This document shows, in pieces, positions 25,636 through 34,025 of a stretch of DNA of 64,000 nt (positions are counted from its first letter, which is position 1; each line of letters begins with the position of its first letter). The translations under genes and the position numbers were made by a program. The notes beneath the pieces are model-generated. The model was not told the origin of the DNA, made no database searches, and was given only the letters and a program-made list of their open reading frames with translations. The stretch lies in NCBI RefSeq assembly GCF_015354445.1, contig NZ_JADKYT010000002.1, positions 248,001 through 312,000 of the forward strand, given 5' to 3'. The stretch comes from Methylophilus sp. QUAN. GTDB lineage: Bacteria > Pseudomonadota > Gammaproteobacteria > Burkholderiales > Methylophilaceae.

Positions 25636-25869
25636 TTATTTTTTGTCGATCTGGTTACCAATCACGCCACCGATGGCGGCACCCCCAACCGTACCAATCG
25701 CGCTACCGCCAGTTAACACGGCACCACCAACCGCACCGATACCAGCGCCTAAGGCGGTACTTTTGCCACGCGTACTCATGGAGCCACAGGCGGTCATGCT
25801 CAGGCACAGTACTAACAAGGCTGTCCAGATCAGGGATTTATGCAAAGATTTTTGATGGGCGCTGTTCAT
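25636..25869 (-). CDS. Small glycine-zipper lipoprotein
   Basis: A 77-residue protein with an N-terminal hydrophobic stretch (LIWTALLVLCLSM) ending in MTAC, which can serve as a lipobox with Cys about residue 29. After it come glycine-zipper repeats (ALGAGIGAVGGAVLTGGSAIG, VGGAAIGGVIG). These form tightly packed membrane helices, as in the YMGG/OsmB-like outer-membrane lipoproteins. The frame is open back to 25971, but ATG 25869 is preceded by GGAGAG at good spacing and begins the signal peptide. The function of such proteins is largely unknown; envelope stress or outer membrane integrity are common suggestions. Confidence 0.78.
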   Translation of the reverse strand: MNSAHQKSLHKSLIWTALLVLCLSMTACGSMSTRGKSTALGAGIGAVGGAVLTGGSAIGTVGGAAIGGVIGNQIDKK

Positions 25870-25952
25870 TTGATCTCTCCACAATGAATAAATAGTGGGG
25901 TCAGTATAAGCATGTGACCATTTCTGTTGTAGCAGATTAAAGCTGATAGTAC

Positions 25953-25970
25953 TGTCAGAACTCTCTGACA
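25953..25970. repeat. Perfect inverted repeat between hrcA and the lipoprotein gene
   Basis: TGTCAGA-ACTC-TCTGACA, a 7-bp inverted repeat with a 4-base spacer. It lies 16 bp downstream of the hrcA stop and 84 bp upstream of the lipoprotein start. There is no T tract, so an operator is as likely as an RNA hairpin. Confidence 0.45.
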
Positions 25971-25986
25971 AATGTAAAGAAGCAGG

Positions 25987-27003
25987 CTACTGGTTGGATA
26001 GGGCGTTTGACAGCAGTTTAGCCGTCACGTCCACAATCGGGATAATGCGCTCGTAAGCCATACGCGTTGGGCCAATGACGCCCAGTGTGCCAACGACCTG
26101 GCCATCGACTTCATAGGGGGAGGTCACCAGGCTGCATTCGTCCAGCGGCAGGTAGCCGCTCTCGCCACCGATAAAAATCTGTACGCCATCCGCGCGCTGG
26201 CTATGGTCCAGCAATTGCATCAGGGCCGTGCGGCGTTCAAAAATCTCAAACAGTTTGCGCAGACTGCCGACGTTGGTCGAGAGTTCATCGACTTGCAGCA
26301 GATTGCGTTCGCCAGCAATCACCACCGTTTCCTGCTCAGAGGATTCTGGCTGGCTGGCGGCTTCAAGCGCGGCGGACATCAGGCGGTTAATGTCGACTTG
26401 CATCTGCTGTAGCTCTTGCTTGAGTTTGGCTTGTACTTCTTCGAGCGAAAGCCCGCGGCAATGGCTGTTAAAGTAATTGCTGGCGGCAGTCAGTTCGCTG
26501 GCGCTAAAGGCTTTGTCAGTGAGCAAAATGCGATTTTGCACCTGGCCATCTTCAGTGACCAGGATGACCAGGATTTTTTTATCATTTAAGTGCAAAAACT
26601 CCAGGTGTTTCAACACGTTACGTGTACGCTTGGGAATCATCACCAATCCGGCAAACTGCGTCAGTTGCGACAGCATGTCGGCTGCGCTGTTAATCAGTGC
26701 CTGCGGATTGGGCGACGTCAGCCCGGTTTTGAGTTGCGCCACGGCGCGCTGGTCTATCGGCTGTACGGTCATGAGCGAGTCTACAAACAGGCGATAACCT
26801 TTTTTGGTCGGCACACGGCCAGAAGAGGTATGCGGACTGGTGATAAACCCTAATTGTTCGAGGTCGCTCATGACGTTGCGGATAGTCGCCGGACTGACAT
26901 CCAGGCCTGAATGCTGGAGCAGGGTACGTGAGCCTATGGGTTGACCTTCGCTGATGTAATGTTCGACCAGCGTTTTTAGCAAAATTTGCGCGCGTTTATC
27001 CAC
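25987..27003 (-). CDS. hrcA: Heat-inducible transcription repressor HrcA
   Basis: A 338-residue HrcA repressor, which binds CIRCE operators before groE and dnaK operons. An N-terminal winged-helix domain is visible: RAQILLKTLVEHYISEGQPIGSRTLL, then LDVSPATIRNVMSDLEQLGFITSPHTSSGRVPTKKGYRLFVDSL. The C-terminal GAF-like region ends GTLGVIGPTRMAYERIIPIVDVTAKLL. The start is GTG 27003, preceded by AAGGTGG at six bases; the longer open frame to 27174 would overlap nadK and is not homologous-looking. No CIRCE element is visible near its own gene, so targets lie elsewhere. Confidence 0.93.
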   Translation of the reverse strand: MDKRAQILLKTLVEHYISEGQPIGSRTLLQHSGLDVSPATIRNVMSDLEQLGFITSPHTSSGRVPTKKGYRLFVDSLMTVQPIDQRAVAQLKTGLTSPNPQALINSAADMLSQLTQFAGLVMIPKRTRNVLKHLEFLHLNDKKILVILVTEDGQVQNRILLTDKAFSASELTAASNYFNSHCRGLSLEEVQAKLKQELQQMQVDINRLMSAALEAASQPESSEQETVVIAGERNLLQVDELSTNVGSLRKLFEIFERRTALMQLLDHSQRADGVQIFIGGESGYLPLDECSLVTSPYEVDGQVVGTLGVIGPTRMAYERIIPIVDVTAKLLSNALSNQ

Positions 27004-27106
27004 TTTTAACCACCTTGTTGCCGTGTTTGAAATTTTGCACCATTTACGCTCAGGATAACAGCCCCTTGCGCTTTTCAGTTGTGGGCTTCTATGCTTTAAT
27101 GCGGCC

Positions 27107-27976
27107 ATGCAATCTACATTCCGCTCAGTCGCCATTGTTGGAAAATACATGGACGCCACCGCCTTGCAGCACATGCAAAGTGATTTGACCCGTTTGGCGC
27201 ATCATCTGTTGTCGCGCGGCTTGCATGTTTGCATTGAAGAACGCACGGCACAGTTTGTAGATGATGAAGGCTTTGAACTGGCCAGCCTGGAAGATATCGG
27301 CACCAAGGCTGACCTGGTGATTGTCATGGGTGGTGATGGCACCATGCTGAGTGTGGGACGAGCTTTGCGTGATACCGGTGTGCCGCTGGTCGGCATTAAC
27401 CGTGGGCGCCTGGGTTTTTTGACCGATTTACAAACGGATCATATGCTGGTTGAGATTGATAAGATCCTGCAGGGTGAGCATCAACTCGAATCGCGCATGT
27501 TGCTGCAATCTGTGGTTACCCGTGCCGGAGTAGCCATCGAGCACACTGTTGCCTTGAATGATGTGGTGATTAAAAGCGCCTTTCGCCTGATTGAGCTGGA
27601 AGTACATGTGGATGGGCAATTTGTCTCGCGCCAGCGCTCTGATGGCCTGATTTTAACCACGCCAACGGGCACGACTGCTTATGGGTTGTCTGCCGGTGGC
27701 CCGATTATGCACCCCGACCTCGAAGCGATTTCCATCGTGCCAATTAGCCCACACACATTGAGCTATCGGCCAATTACGGTGCCTGCTTGCAGCGTGATTG
27801 AGGTCATCGTGGTCAATGCAGCCGATGCCCAGATCAGTTATGACGGCCAAGGGCAGTATCCATTGATGGTGGGCGATCATGTGCGCATTGAACGTGCACC
27901 ACAGCAAATCCAACTGGTGCATCCTAAAGATTATTGCTATTTTGATATGTTGCGTAACAAATTAAACTGGGGCTAA
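27107..27976 (+). CDS. nadK: NAD kinase
   Basis: A 289-residue ATP-NAD kinase that makes NADP. The signature DLVIVMGGDGTMLSVGRAL is near residue 68, followed by GINRGRLGFLTDL. LNDVVIKSAFRLIELEVHVDG and RSDGLILTTPTGTTAYGLSAGGPIMHPDLEAI are further family blocks. It is divergent from hrcA with about 103 bp between starts and is followed by recN after 21 bp, a common nadK-recN arrangement. Length is normal. Confidence 0.96.
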   Translation: MQSTFRSVAIVGKYMDATALQHMQSDLTRLAHHLLSRGLHVCIEERTAQFVDDEGFELASLEDIGTKADLVIVMGGDGTMLSVGRALRDTGVPLVGINRGRLGFLTDLQTDHMLVEIDKILQGEHQLESRMLLQSVVTRAGVAIEHTVALNDVVIKSAFRLIELEVHVDGQFVSRQRSDGLILTTPTGTTAYGLSAGGPIMHPDLEAISIVPISPHTLSYRPITVPACSVIEVIVVNAADAQISYDGQGQYPLMVGDHVRIERAPQQIQLVHPKDYCYFDMLRNKLNWG

Positions 27977-27997
27977 ACAAGCCCGCGCTGATAACCC

Positions 27998-29659
27998 ATG
28001 CTACAAGCCCTTTCTATCCGAGATTTTGTCATTGTTGATACGCTGGAACTCGAGTTCTCAGCAGGATATACCGCCCTTACCGGTGAAACCGGTGCGGGAA
28101 AATCCATCTTGATTGATGCTTTGTCGTTAAGCCTGGGCGCGCGTAATGAGGGCGACGTGACGCGTAAAGGTTGCGAAAAGGCAGAGATTTCTACTACCTT
28201 TGATATTGCAAAGAATTTAGCGGCACGCGAATGGTTACAGGCACAAGAAATTGACGTCGATGATGCGCTTATTTTACGCCGGGTGATTTATGCCGATGGC
28301 CGTAGCCGCGCATTTATCAATGGCGCTTCAGCCACGGTCGGCCAACTGCGGGAGATCGGCGAAACCCTGATTGATATCTATAGTCAGAATGCACATCACT
28401 CTTTGCTTAAAATTGCCACCCAGCGCGAGATACTGGACGCCTATGCGCAAGCCGCGCCGTTGGCAAAACAAGTGGGCAAGCTTTACAAAGACTGGTCGCA
28501 ATTGCATCAACAGCAATTAGCTTACGAGAAAAATGCCAGCCAGTTTGCTGACGAACTGGCCGTGCTGCGTGATAGCACGCGTGAGTTAAAGCAGTTGGGA
28601 TTTGTGGTTGAAGAATGGGCGACATTGCAGCAGGAACATGTGCGGTTAAGCAATGGCGCCAGTTTGCTCAGTGGCATGGAAACCAGTTTGCAGATGATGA
28701 GCGAAGGCGACGAAGTGAATGCGCTGGATTTATTGTCGCAAGCACAAGCCAAGCTGGCCGAGTTGCAAACGATGGATGCAGGTTTGCAGCCGATGCTTGA
28801 AACACTGGATTCTGCTGTGGTGCAACTGGAGGAAGCCAGCCGTGCGCTAAATCGCTACCTGCAAAAAAGCGAGTTGGACCCGGCGCGTCTGGCAGAAGTC
28901 GAGGCGCGCATACAGGCGATTCATGGCGTTGCCCGCAAGTTCAGGGTCAAGCCGGACGAGTTGCCAGATTTGTTGGCGGCGCAATTGAGCCGCATGGCTG
29001 AGCTGGAGGGCTTTGCCGATGATGGTGCCTTGGCAAAACAGGTGCAAGCCGCATGGCAAAGCTATCAGGCGCAGGCTGTGGCGCTCTCCGCTGCGAGACA
29101 GCAAGCCGCCAATCAATTAGCAAAAACCATTACCGAGCAAATGCAGGCCTTGTCATTAAAAGGGGGGCAGTTTGCGGTTGCGTTAACGCCAGGCGAGCCC
29201 GCAGCACATGGTCTGGAACAGGTTGAGTTTTTGGTTGCTGGTCATGCCGGGGTGGAGCCGCGCCCACTCAATAAAGTCGCTTCGGGTGGCGAGTTATCAC
29301 GTATTAGCCTGGCCTTGCAGGTGACCACGGCCTCATTAGGCACCGTGCCCTGCATGATTTTTGATGAGGTCGATGTCGGTATCGGTGGCGGCGTGGCTGA
29401 AGTGGTTGGCAAATTATTGAGCCAGTTGGGGCAGCATAGGCAAGTGCTGGTGATCACGCATTTGGCGCAAGTGGCCGCGCAGGCGCAACAACATTGGCAA
29501 GTCAGCAAGTCTGAGCAGCAGGGCACGACCTTGAGCAGAATCCGCACACTGGATGCCAGCGAGCGTGTGGAGGAGGTTGCCCGTATGCTGGGCGGCTTAC
29601 AGATCACCGAAACCACGCGCGATCATGCGCGGGAAATGTTACAGGCAAATCTGGCCTAA
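27998..29659 (+). CDS. recN: DNA repair protein RecN
   Basis: A 553-residue SMC-like ATPase acting in double-strand break repair. The Walker A motif GETGAGKSILIDALSLSLGAR is near residue 30. A long coiled coil spans about residues 160-370, interrupted near the middle. ABC signature and Walker B follow as KVASGGELSRISLAL and CMIFDEVDVGIGG near residues 425-460, with VITHLAQVAAQAQQHW after. It is downstream of nadK and probably cotranscribed. No LexA box is obvious in the short gap. Confidence 0.95.
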   Translation: MLQALSIRDFVIVDTLELEFSAGYTALTGETGAGKSILIDALSLSLGARNEGDVTRKGCEKAEISTTFDIAKNLAAREWLQAQEIDVDDALILRRVIYADGRSRAFINGASATVGQLREIGETLIDIYSQNAHHSLLKIATQREILDAYAQAAPLAKQVGKLYKDWSQLHQQQLAYEKNASQFADELAVLRDSTRELKQLGFVVEEWATLQQEHVRLSNGASLLSGMETSLQMMSEGDEVNALDLLSQAQAKLAELQTMDAGLQPMLETLDSAVVQLEEASRALNRYLQKSELDPARLAEVEARIQAIHGVARKFRVKPDELPDLLAAQLSRMAELEGFADDGALAKQVQAAWQSYQAQAVALSAARQQAANQLAKTITEQMQALSLKGGQFAVALTPGEPAAHGLEQVEFLVAGHAGVEPRPLNKVASGGELSRISLALQVTTASLGTVPCMIFDEVDVGIGGGVAEVVGKLLSQLGQHRQVLVITHLAQVAAQAQQHWQVSKSEQQGTTLSRIRTLDASERVEEVARMLGGLQITETTRDHAREMLQANLA

Positions 29660-29796
29660 CTTACCGAGCGCAGCCATCTAGCAATTATCTACAAGCGCTG
29701 TTTTTATTTATTTCTGGTATTTTATTTTGTTTAGGTTTCCTCTGCTGCTATAGAGGGGGATTGCCTCATCACGTGCACAGCATTATTTTGCATTGA

Positions 29797-30393
29797 TTAG
29801 GGTGAGTTGTTGTCAGCGATGCTGTTTTCACACACCTGTTTCAATATGGCCCACTGTGCCAGTTTTTCTTCGAATCTCAGCCTGGCATTGGCAGGACTGG
29901 TCGACGGCAAAATAACCGTTTCAATTTCAGGTGCGGGCCGGATATGTTTTTTGAATAATTGGGCGGCAGCCTGGCCGTTGAGTGCAATTAATCGGATGCG
30001 TGGACAATCAGCCAGTAATTGATGGATGTGGTTGGCGACAATGCTGTTGCTCTGGATGTTACTGTCCAAACTACCCATGCGCTGTGCGGAGTGGCACACG
30101 TCCCAGATGGCCAGTCCTTGATCCTGTGCGGATTGGCAGCGCACGTGATAGGCTGCCTGTGCCGGGATATTGAATAGTTGCTCCAATATCCGCCAGAAGG
30201 CATTTTGCGGGTGTGCGTAGTATTGTTGCTGTCTGAGCGATGCGATGCCAGGCAATGTGCCTAGAATGAGGATGCGCGCATCAGGATTGGCGACGGGTGC
30301 AAATCCGGTCGTGTGATGTTCGGGTATGCTAGGTGAGTGTTCAGGCAAGCGGGCATGTGATGGGTCAATGCCCGCCAGCGAGCATCGACCCAT
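29797..30393 (-). CDS. Family 6 uracil/hypoxanthine-DNA glycosylase-like protein
   Basis: A 198-residue member of the uracil-DNA glycosylase superfamily resembling the DNA-deoxyinosine (hypoxanthine) glycosylases. It has the active-site block LILGTLPGIASLRQQQYYAHPQNAFWRIL near residue 40 and the second block LPSTSPANARLRFEEKLAQW near the C terminus. It should excise deaminated bases and start base excision repair. The predicted start ATG 30393 lies 11 bp after fur stops, so the two may be cotranscribed. That start codon falls inside a 10-bp stem (see 30362-30391). A later start is possible because the first 25 residues are not conserved-looking. Confidence 0.8.
   Translation of the reverse strand: MGRCSLAGIDPSHARLPEHSPSIPEHHTTGFAPVANPDARILILGTLPGIASLRQQQYYAHPQNAFWRILEQLFNIPAQAAYHVRCQSAQDQGLAIWDVCHSAQRMGSLDSNIQSNSIVANHIHQLLADCPRIRLIALNGQAAAQLFKKHIRPAPEIETVILPSTSPANARLRFEEKLAQWAILKQVCENSIADNNSP
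30362..30391 (-). repeat. Stem-loop overlapping the glycosylase start codon
   Basis: GGGTCAATGC (30362-30371) and GCATCGACCC (30382-30391) pair at 10 positions with one mismatch and a 10-base loop. On the minus strand the structure begins at the last base of the start codon of the glycosylase gene and just after the fur stop. There is no T tract. Confidence 0.45.
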
Positions 30394-30404
30394 GCGTGAA
30401 GTGA

Positions 30405-30824
30405 TTATTCAGTGCAAGGTTGTTTTTTGCACAAACCATAAATGGTCAGTGAGTGGTCTTGCATGCTGAAACCATATTTTTCAGCGGCTGCTTTTTGTCT
30501 TTTTTCAATTTCTTCATCGTAAAACTCTTCAACGCGACCACATTTTACGCACACAATATGGTCGTGATGGCTGCCTTCGTTCATTTCAAACACGGCTTTG
30601 CCACTTTCAAAGTGGTGGCGCACCAGCAAGCCAGCCTGCTCAAACTGGGTTAATACACGATACACCGTGGCCAGGCCAACGTCTTCGCCGTTGGTGATCA
30701 TGATTTTGTAAATGTCTTCCGCAGACAGGTGGCGCTGTTCGCTATTTTCAAACAGCTCCAGAATTTTCAGACGCGGTAGCGTGGCTTTGAGGCCTGCATT
30801 TTTAAGTTCTTTGGGATCATGCAT
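30405..30824 (-). CDS. fur: Ferric uptake regulator Fur
   Basis: A 139-residue Fur repressor. The winged helix covers LKATLPRLKILELFENSEQRHLSAEDIYKIM and VGLATVYRVLTQFEQAGLLVRH. The metal sites are in HFESGKAVFEMNEGSHHDHIVCVKCGRVEEFYDEEIE, with the CxxC zinc motif, and a second cysteine pair at the C terminus (CKKQPC). ATG 30824 gives the expected N terminus MHDPKELKNAGLK; the frame extends 14 codons further, but these are not family-like. It is divergent from the BamE-like gene, and a Fur-box-like sequence lies between them, suggesting autoregulation and iron control of bamE. Confidence 0.95.
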   Translation of the reverse strand: MHDPKELKNAGLKATLPRLKILELFENSEQRHLSAEDIYKIMITNGEDVGLATVYRVLTQFEQAGLLVRHHFESGKAVFEMNEGSHHDHIVCVKCGRVEEFYDEEIEKRQKAAAEKYGFSMQDHSLTIYGLCKKQPCTE

Positions 30825-30911
30825 AGGTTTTGTCCATTGGTGTTGTCTGTCGTTAAGTTTTGTCACGCCTTAAGTTGCCTGCCGTACTGGATTGGCGAAA
30901 CTACGTGGTAT

Positions 30912-30930
30912 ATTAATGATTATTCTCAAT
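30912..30930. promoter_or_regulatory. Candidate Fur box between fur and bamE
   Basis: The minus strand reads ATTGAGAATAATCATTAAT, which matches the classical 19-bp Fur box at 12 positions, including the core AATAATCATTA. It sits 88 bp upstream of the fur start and 24 bp upstream of the BamE-like start, overlapping a TATATT that could be a -10 box. Confidence 0.55.
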
Positions 30931-30954
30931 AATACCGATTATAAAGTGAATCCA

Positions 30955-33078
30955 ATGCGTAATTCTATCTTATTTGTGTTGGCTGTCGCATCACTGGAGA
31001 GTGGGTGCGGTGCCAAACTTCCTTCACTTAAGCCGTTCAAGATGGAAGTTCAGCAAGGCAACGTCGTGACCTCCAAAATGCTGTTGCAGTTGCGCCCGGG
31101 CATGACGCGATCACAAGTGCGCTACATTATGGGGACCCCGCTCATTGTAGATAGTTTCCGTGATAATCGCTGGGATTATTTTTACGAGTTGCGCAAACAG
31201 GGCGCCATTGTTGAAAAGCGCCGCGTGATTCTTGATTTTGACAAGGACAGCCTGGTTTCCGTACGTGGGGATGTGATTCCGTCAGCAGAAAATCCTGATG
31301 TGAAAACCATTGCAGAGTTGCCACAGAAAAAAGTGGAAGCAGAAAAAGAGCAGGGTTGGACCGATAAGCTGAAGTTCTGGAAAGCCGAAGAAGGTGCTGC
31401 GGCTGAAAAAGCGGCAGAAGCGACCGCGACCGATGCGGCCAAAGTGCAGGCAGCCGCCAGCAGTGCGCCTGCTGTTCAAGCGACGGCAGAAAAAGCTGTC
31501 ACAGAAGAAGAGATTGTGCCGCATATTCCTGAAGGGGAGTATCAAGCTAAGGCTGCTGCAAATGATCAAGAAATGGCGGCGAAAATTGCGGATACTGTAG
31601 AGCCTCCACCCGTATTTAAAGAGGCCCCTGTTGTCGCGCCAACGGCAGCGGTGGCTCCCGAACCTGTGTTGCCACCGCCAGTGAAGGCAGGCTCTGTGGC
31701 CGCTAAGAGTGTGGTGGCGCCCGTGGCTGCCGCCGCTACTGTAGCCGCTGCTGCTGTGAAACCTGCGGAGTCTAAACAAGCCCAGGTTGCCAAGTCAACT
31801 GCAGTGGCTGCTGTTGAAGATGATGAAGTGATTCCCTATATTCCTGAAGGGGAGTATGTGGCGCCAGTAGTGCCAACCGAGCAGGAAATGGTCAAAGGCA
31901 ATATGGCTGAAGCCAATGCGCCAGCGACAGACGCTGAAGCCCATCAGGTGACTGAGAAGGGGGTTGCACCTAAGGCTGAGCATGCGGCTGAACCGTCACC
32001 GACGTTTGTGGCCGAGCAACTGCCAGAGCCCGAACCTGAGCCGGAACTGCCACCACCGCCGCCAGCGAAATCTATCGTGAAGGAAGTGGCACCTGTTGTT
32101 CCGCCTACAGCTACTCTGGCGGCTAAAGCACCGCAAGCAGCGGCCAAAGCCGTTGAGCCTGCACCCGTGGTCGCGCAGGAAGTGCCTGCTGGTGATGATG
32201 AAATTAATCAGGCGGTGGCTGCCTGGGCGCAAGCCTGGCGTAGCAAGGATATTAAAAACTATCTGGTTGCCTACGCGCCTGACTTTGTGCCAGAAGGCTT
32301 ACCATCCAAAAAAGCCTGGGAAGCGCAACGTAAGCAGCGTTTGTCGGCTGGTCAGGGGGCGATCACCCTGGTATTGAATAATATTCAAGTGCAACGTGAA
32401 GGCACGGCTGCGATTGCTACTGTGCATTTTGAGCAGAAGTATGCGGCTAAATCTTATAAGGATGAGCTGACGAAAACCTTGGAAATGCGTTATGACTCAT
32501 CACTGAAGCGCTGGTTGATCACGCGTGAGCGTGTCACGCCTTTGGCTGGTGCAGCCGCCGTGCCTGTGGCGGATCTACCGAAAGTGAGCGCCTCTGAGCC
32601 AGTGGTGGTGGCAGAAGCATCCGTGGCGCCAACTGCGACAGTAGACAGCGGCGTTGAGTCAGCGGTGCAGGCATGGGCGCAAGCTTGGCGTAGCAAGAAT
32701 ACGAATGCCTATTTTGCGGCCTATTCTCCTGCTTTTGTGCCAGAGGGTTTGCCTAATCGTGCCGCCTGGGAGGCGCAGCGTAAAAAACGCCTGTCCCCGC
32801 AGCAGGGTAAAATCAGCCTGGATATCAGCAACCTCAATGTTTCCCGTACAGGAGACGCGGCGGTGGTGACATTCACGCAAAAATACGCCGCAAAATCCTA
32901 CCGTGACGAGATGTCTAAACGTTTGGAGTTGCAACTGGATGCGGCTACCCAGCGTTGGTTGATTGTGCGTGAAACGACTGCTTCTGGTGCTGAAGCGGCA
33001 TCTGGCAGCCAGCAAGTGACTGCACCTGAAGGTAGCGCTGAGCATCTAGACGGTGTGTTGGAACAAATCGGGTTTTAA
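30955..33078 (+). CDS. bamE: BamE-like lipoprotein with long C-terminal extension and two NTF2-like domains
   Basis: A 707-residue protein, about six times normal BamE length. An N-terminal signal ends in ESGC (lipobox-like, with unusual Glu at -3). A BamE/SmpA domain spans about residues 25-110: SKMLLQLRPGMTRSQVRYIMGTP, then DNRWDYFYELRK. Residues 120-410 are Ala/Pro/Glu/Val-rich and contain two related motifs, IVPHIPEGEY near 190 and VIPYIPEGEY near 293. Two homologous NTF2/Cds6-like domains follow at about 414-527 and 567-674, each with AWAQAWRSK, FVPEGLP, AWEAQRK and QKYAAKSY. BamE assists outer membrane beta-barrel insertion. ATG 30955 is chosen because it begins the signal peptide. Fur divergent upstream is the usual neighbour. 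Confidence 0.85.
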   Translation: MRNSILFVLAVASLESGCGAKLPSLKPFKMEVQQGNVVTSKMLLQLRPGMTRSQVRYIMGTPLIVDSFRDNRWDYFYELRKQGAIVEKRRVILDFDKDSLVSVRGDVIPSAENPDVKTIAELPQKKVEAEKEQGWTDKLKFWKAEEGAAAEKAAEATATDAAKVQAAASSAPAVQATAEKAVTEEEIVPHIPEGEYQAKAAANDQEMAAKIADTVEPPPVFKEAPVVAPTAAVAPEPVLPPPVKAGSVAAKSVVAPVAAAATVAAAAVKPAESKQAQVAKSTAVAAVEDDEVIPYIPEGEYVAPVVPTEQEMVKGNMAEANAPATDAEAHQVTEKGVAPKAEHAAEPSPTFVAEQLPEPEPEPELPPPPPAKSIVKEVAPVVPPTATLAAKAPQAAAKAVEPAPVVAQEVPAGDDEINQAVAAWAQAWRSKDIKNYLVAYAPDFVPEGLPSKKAWEAQRKQRLSAGQGAITLVLNNIQVQREGTAAIATVHFEQKYAAKSYKDELTKTLEMRYDSSLKRWLITRERVTPLAGAAAVPVADLPKVSASEPVVVAEASVAPTATVDSGVESAVQAWAQAWRSKNTNAYFAAYSPAFVPEGLPNRAAWEAQRKKRLSPQQGKISLDISNLNVSRTGDAAVVTFTQKYAAKSYRDEMSKRLELQLDAATQRWLIVRETTASGAEAASGSQQVTAPEGSAEHLDGVLEQIGF

Positions 33079-33111
33079 CCCATTATTAAATAAAGAATGA
33101 TTGAGCGAGTG

Positions 33112-33918
33112 ATGTTGAAAGTTGTGATTGCAGGTGTGTCTGGTCGTATGGGGCATGCTTTATTAGAGGGTGTTTTTTCTGACAGTGGTTTGCAACTGCA
33201 TGCTGCATTGGATCGTGCTGAGAGCGCTATGATAGGGCGCGATGCGGGTGAGCAGTTCGGCAAGCAGACCGGTGTCAAAATTACCTCGGATATTGCTGCG
33301 GCCTTACAGGGTGCAGATGTGCTGGTGGATTTCACCCGCCCTGAGGCTAGCATGCAATATTTGCAAGCCTGCCAGCAAGCGAATGTGAAGCTGGTCATTG
33401 GCACCACTGGGTTTAATGAGGCTGAGAAAGCCAGTATTGAAGCAGCCGCCAAAAAAGTTGGCGTGGTGTTCGCGCCGAATATGAGTGTGGGCGTGACTTT
33501 GTTGATCAACCTGGTTGAGCAAGCTGCGCGCGTGCTCAATGAAGGTTACGATATTGAAGTGGTGGAGATGCATCACCGCCACAAGGTGGATGCGCCTTCT
33601 GGTACGGCACTGCGTTTGGGCGAAGCAGCAGCCAAAGGCATTGATAAAGCCTTAAAAGATTGTGCAGTGTATGCGCGTGAAGGTGTGACCGGCGAGCGCG
33701 AAGCAGGCACCATTGGTTTTGCGACCTTGCGTGGTGGCGATGTGGTTGGTGATCACACTGTGGTGCTGGCGGGGGTGGGTGAGCGCGTAGAGCTGACGCA
33801 CAAGGCCTCGAGCCGCGCCACGTTTGCCCAGGGCGCATTGCGTGCAGCCAAATTTTTGGCGGATAAGCCACAAGGTTTGTTTGATATGCGTGATGTACTG
33901 GGGTTTGATAAAAGCTGA
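33112..33918 (+). CDS. dapB: 4-hydroxy-tetrahydrodipicolinate reductase
   Basis: A 268-residue reductase in lysine and diaminopimelate synthesis. The NAD(P)H-binding loop is VIAGVSGRMGHALLEG. DVLVDFTRPEASMQYL, VIGTTGFNEAEKASI and FAPNMSVGVTLL follow, then the signature VVEMHHRHKVDAPSGTALRLGEAAA with catalytic histidine and lysine. ATG 33112 is preceded by GAGCGAG; ATG 33097 would add five residues. The gene follows the BamE-like gene by about 30 bp and precedes the carAB promoter. Order fur/bamE-dapB-carAB is common in betaproteobacteria. Confidence 0.95.
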   Translation: MLKVVIAGVSGRMGHALLEGVFSDSGLQLHAALDRAESAMIGRDAGEQFGKQTGVKITSDIAAALQGADVLVDFTRPEASMQYLQACQQANVKLVIGTTGFNEAEKASIEAAAKKVGVVFAPNMSVGVTLLINLVEQAARVLNEGYDIEVVEMHHRHKVDAPSGTALRLGEAAAKGIDKALKDCAVYAREGVTGEREAGTIGFATLRGGDVVGDHTVVLAGVGERVELTHKASSRATFAQGALRAAKFLADKPQGLFDMRDVLGFDKS

Positions 33919-33984
33919 TTTTAAGGGGCTGCCCAGCGCCTGCCTGGCTTGCGTCACAAAAGCAATATTGCCTGTGACTTGCCC

Positions 33985-34013
33985 TTGAGTGGGCGGTCGA
34001 TTTGCGCTATAAT
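33985..34013 (+). promoter_or_regulatory. Sigma-70-type promoter of carAB
   Basis: TTGAGT (33985-33990), a 17-bp spacer and a perfect TATAAT (34008-34013). Transcription would start near 34020, leaving a leader of about 130 bases before carA. Confidence 0.7.
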
Positions 34014-34025
34014 GCTTTAATTCTG

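Noticed and set aside
25870-25971. 34-codon N-terminal extension of the glycine-zipper lipoprotein
   Set aside because: The added residues precede a normal signal peptide that has its own ATG and GGAGAG site.
27004-27106. CIRCE element in the hrcA-nadK spacer
   Set aside because: No TTAGCACTC-N9-GAGTGCTAA or near match was found.
27004-27174. N-terminal extension of HrcA into nadK
   Set aside because: It overlaps the divergent nadK start and lacks HrcA similarity; GTG 27003 has a good ribosome binding site.
29660-29796. Terminator or small RNA between recN and the convergent glycosylase gene
   Set aside because: Only a T-rich stretch after AGCGCT; no stable stem and no promoter.
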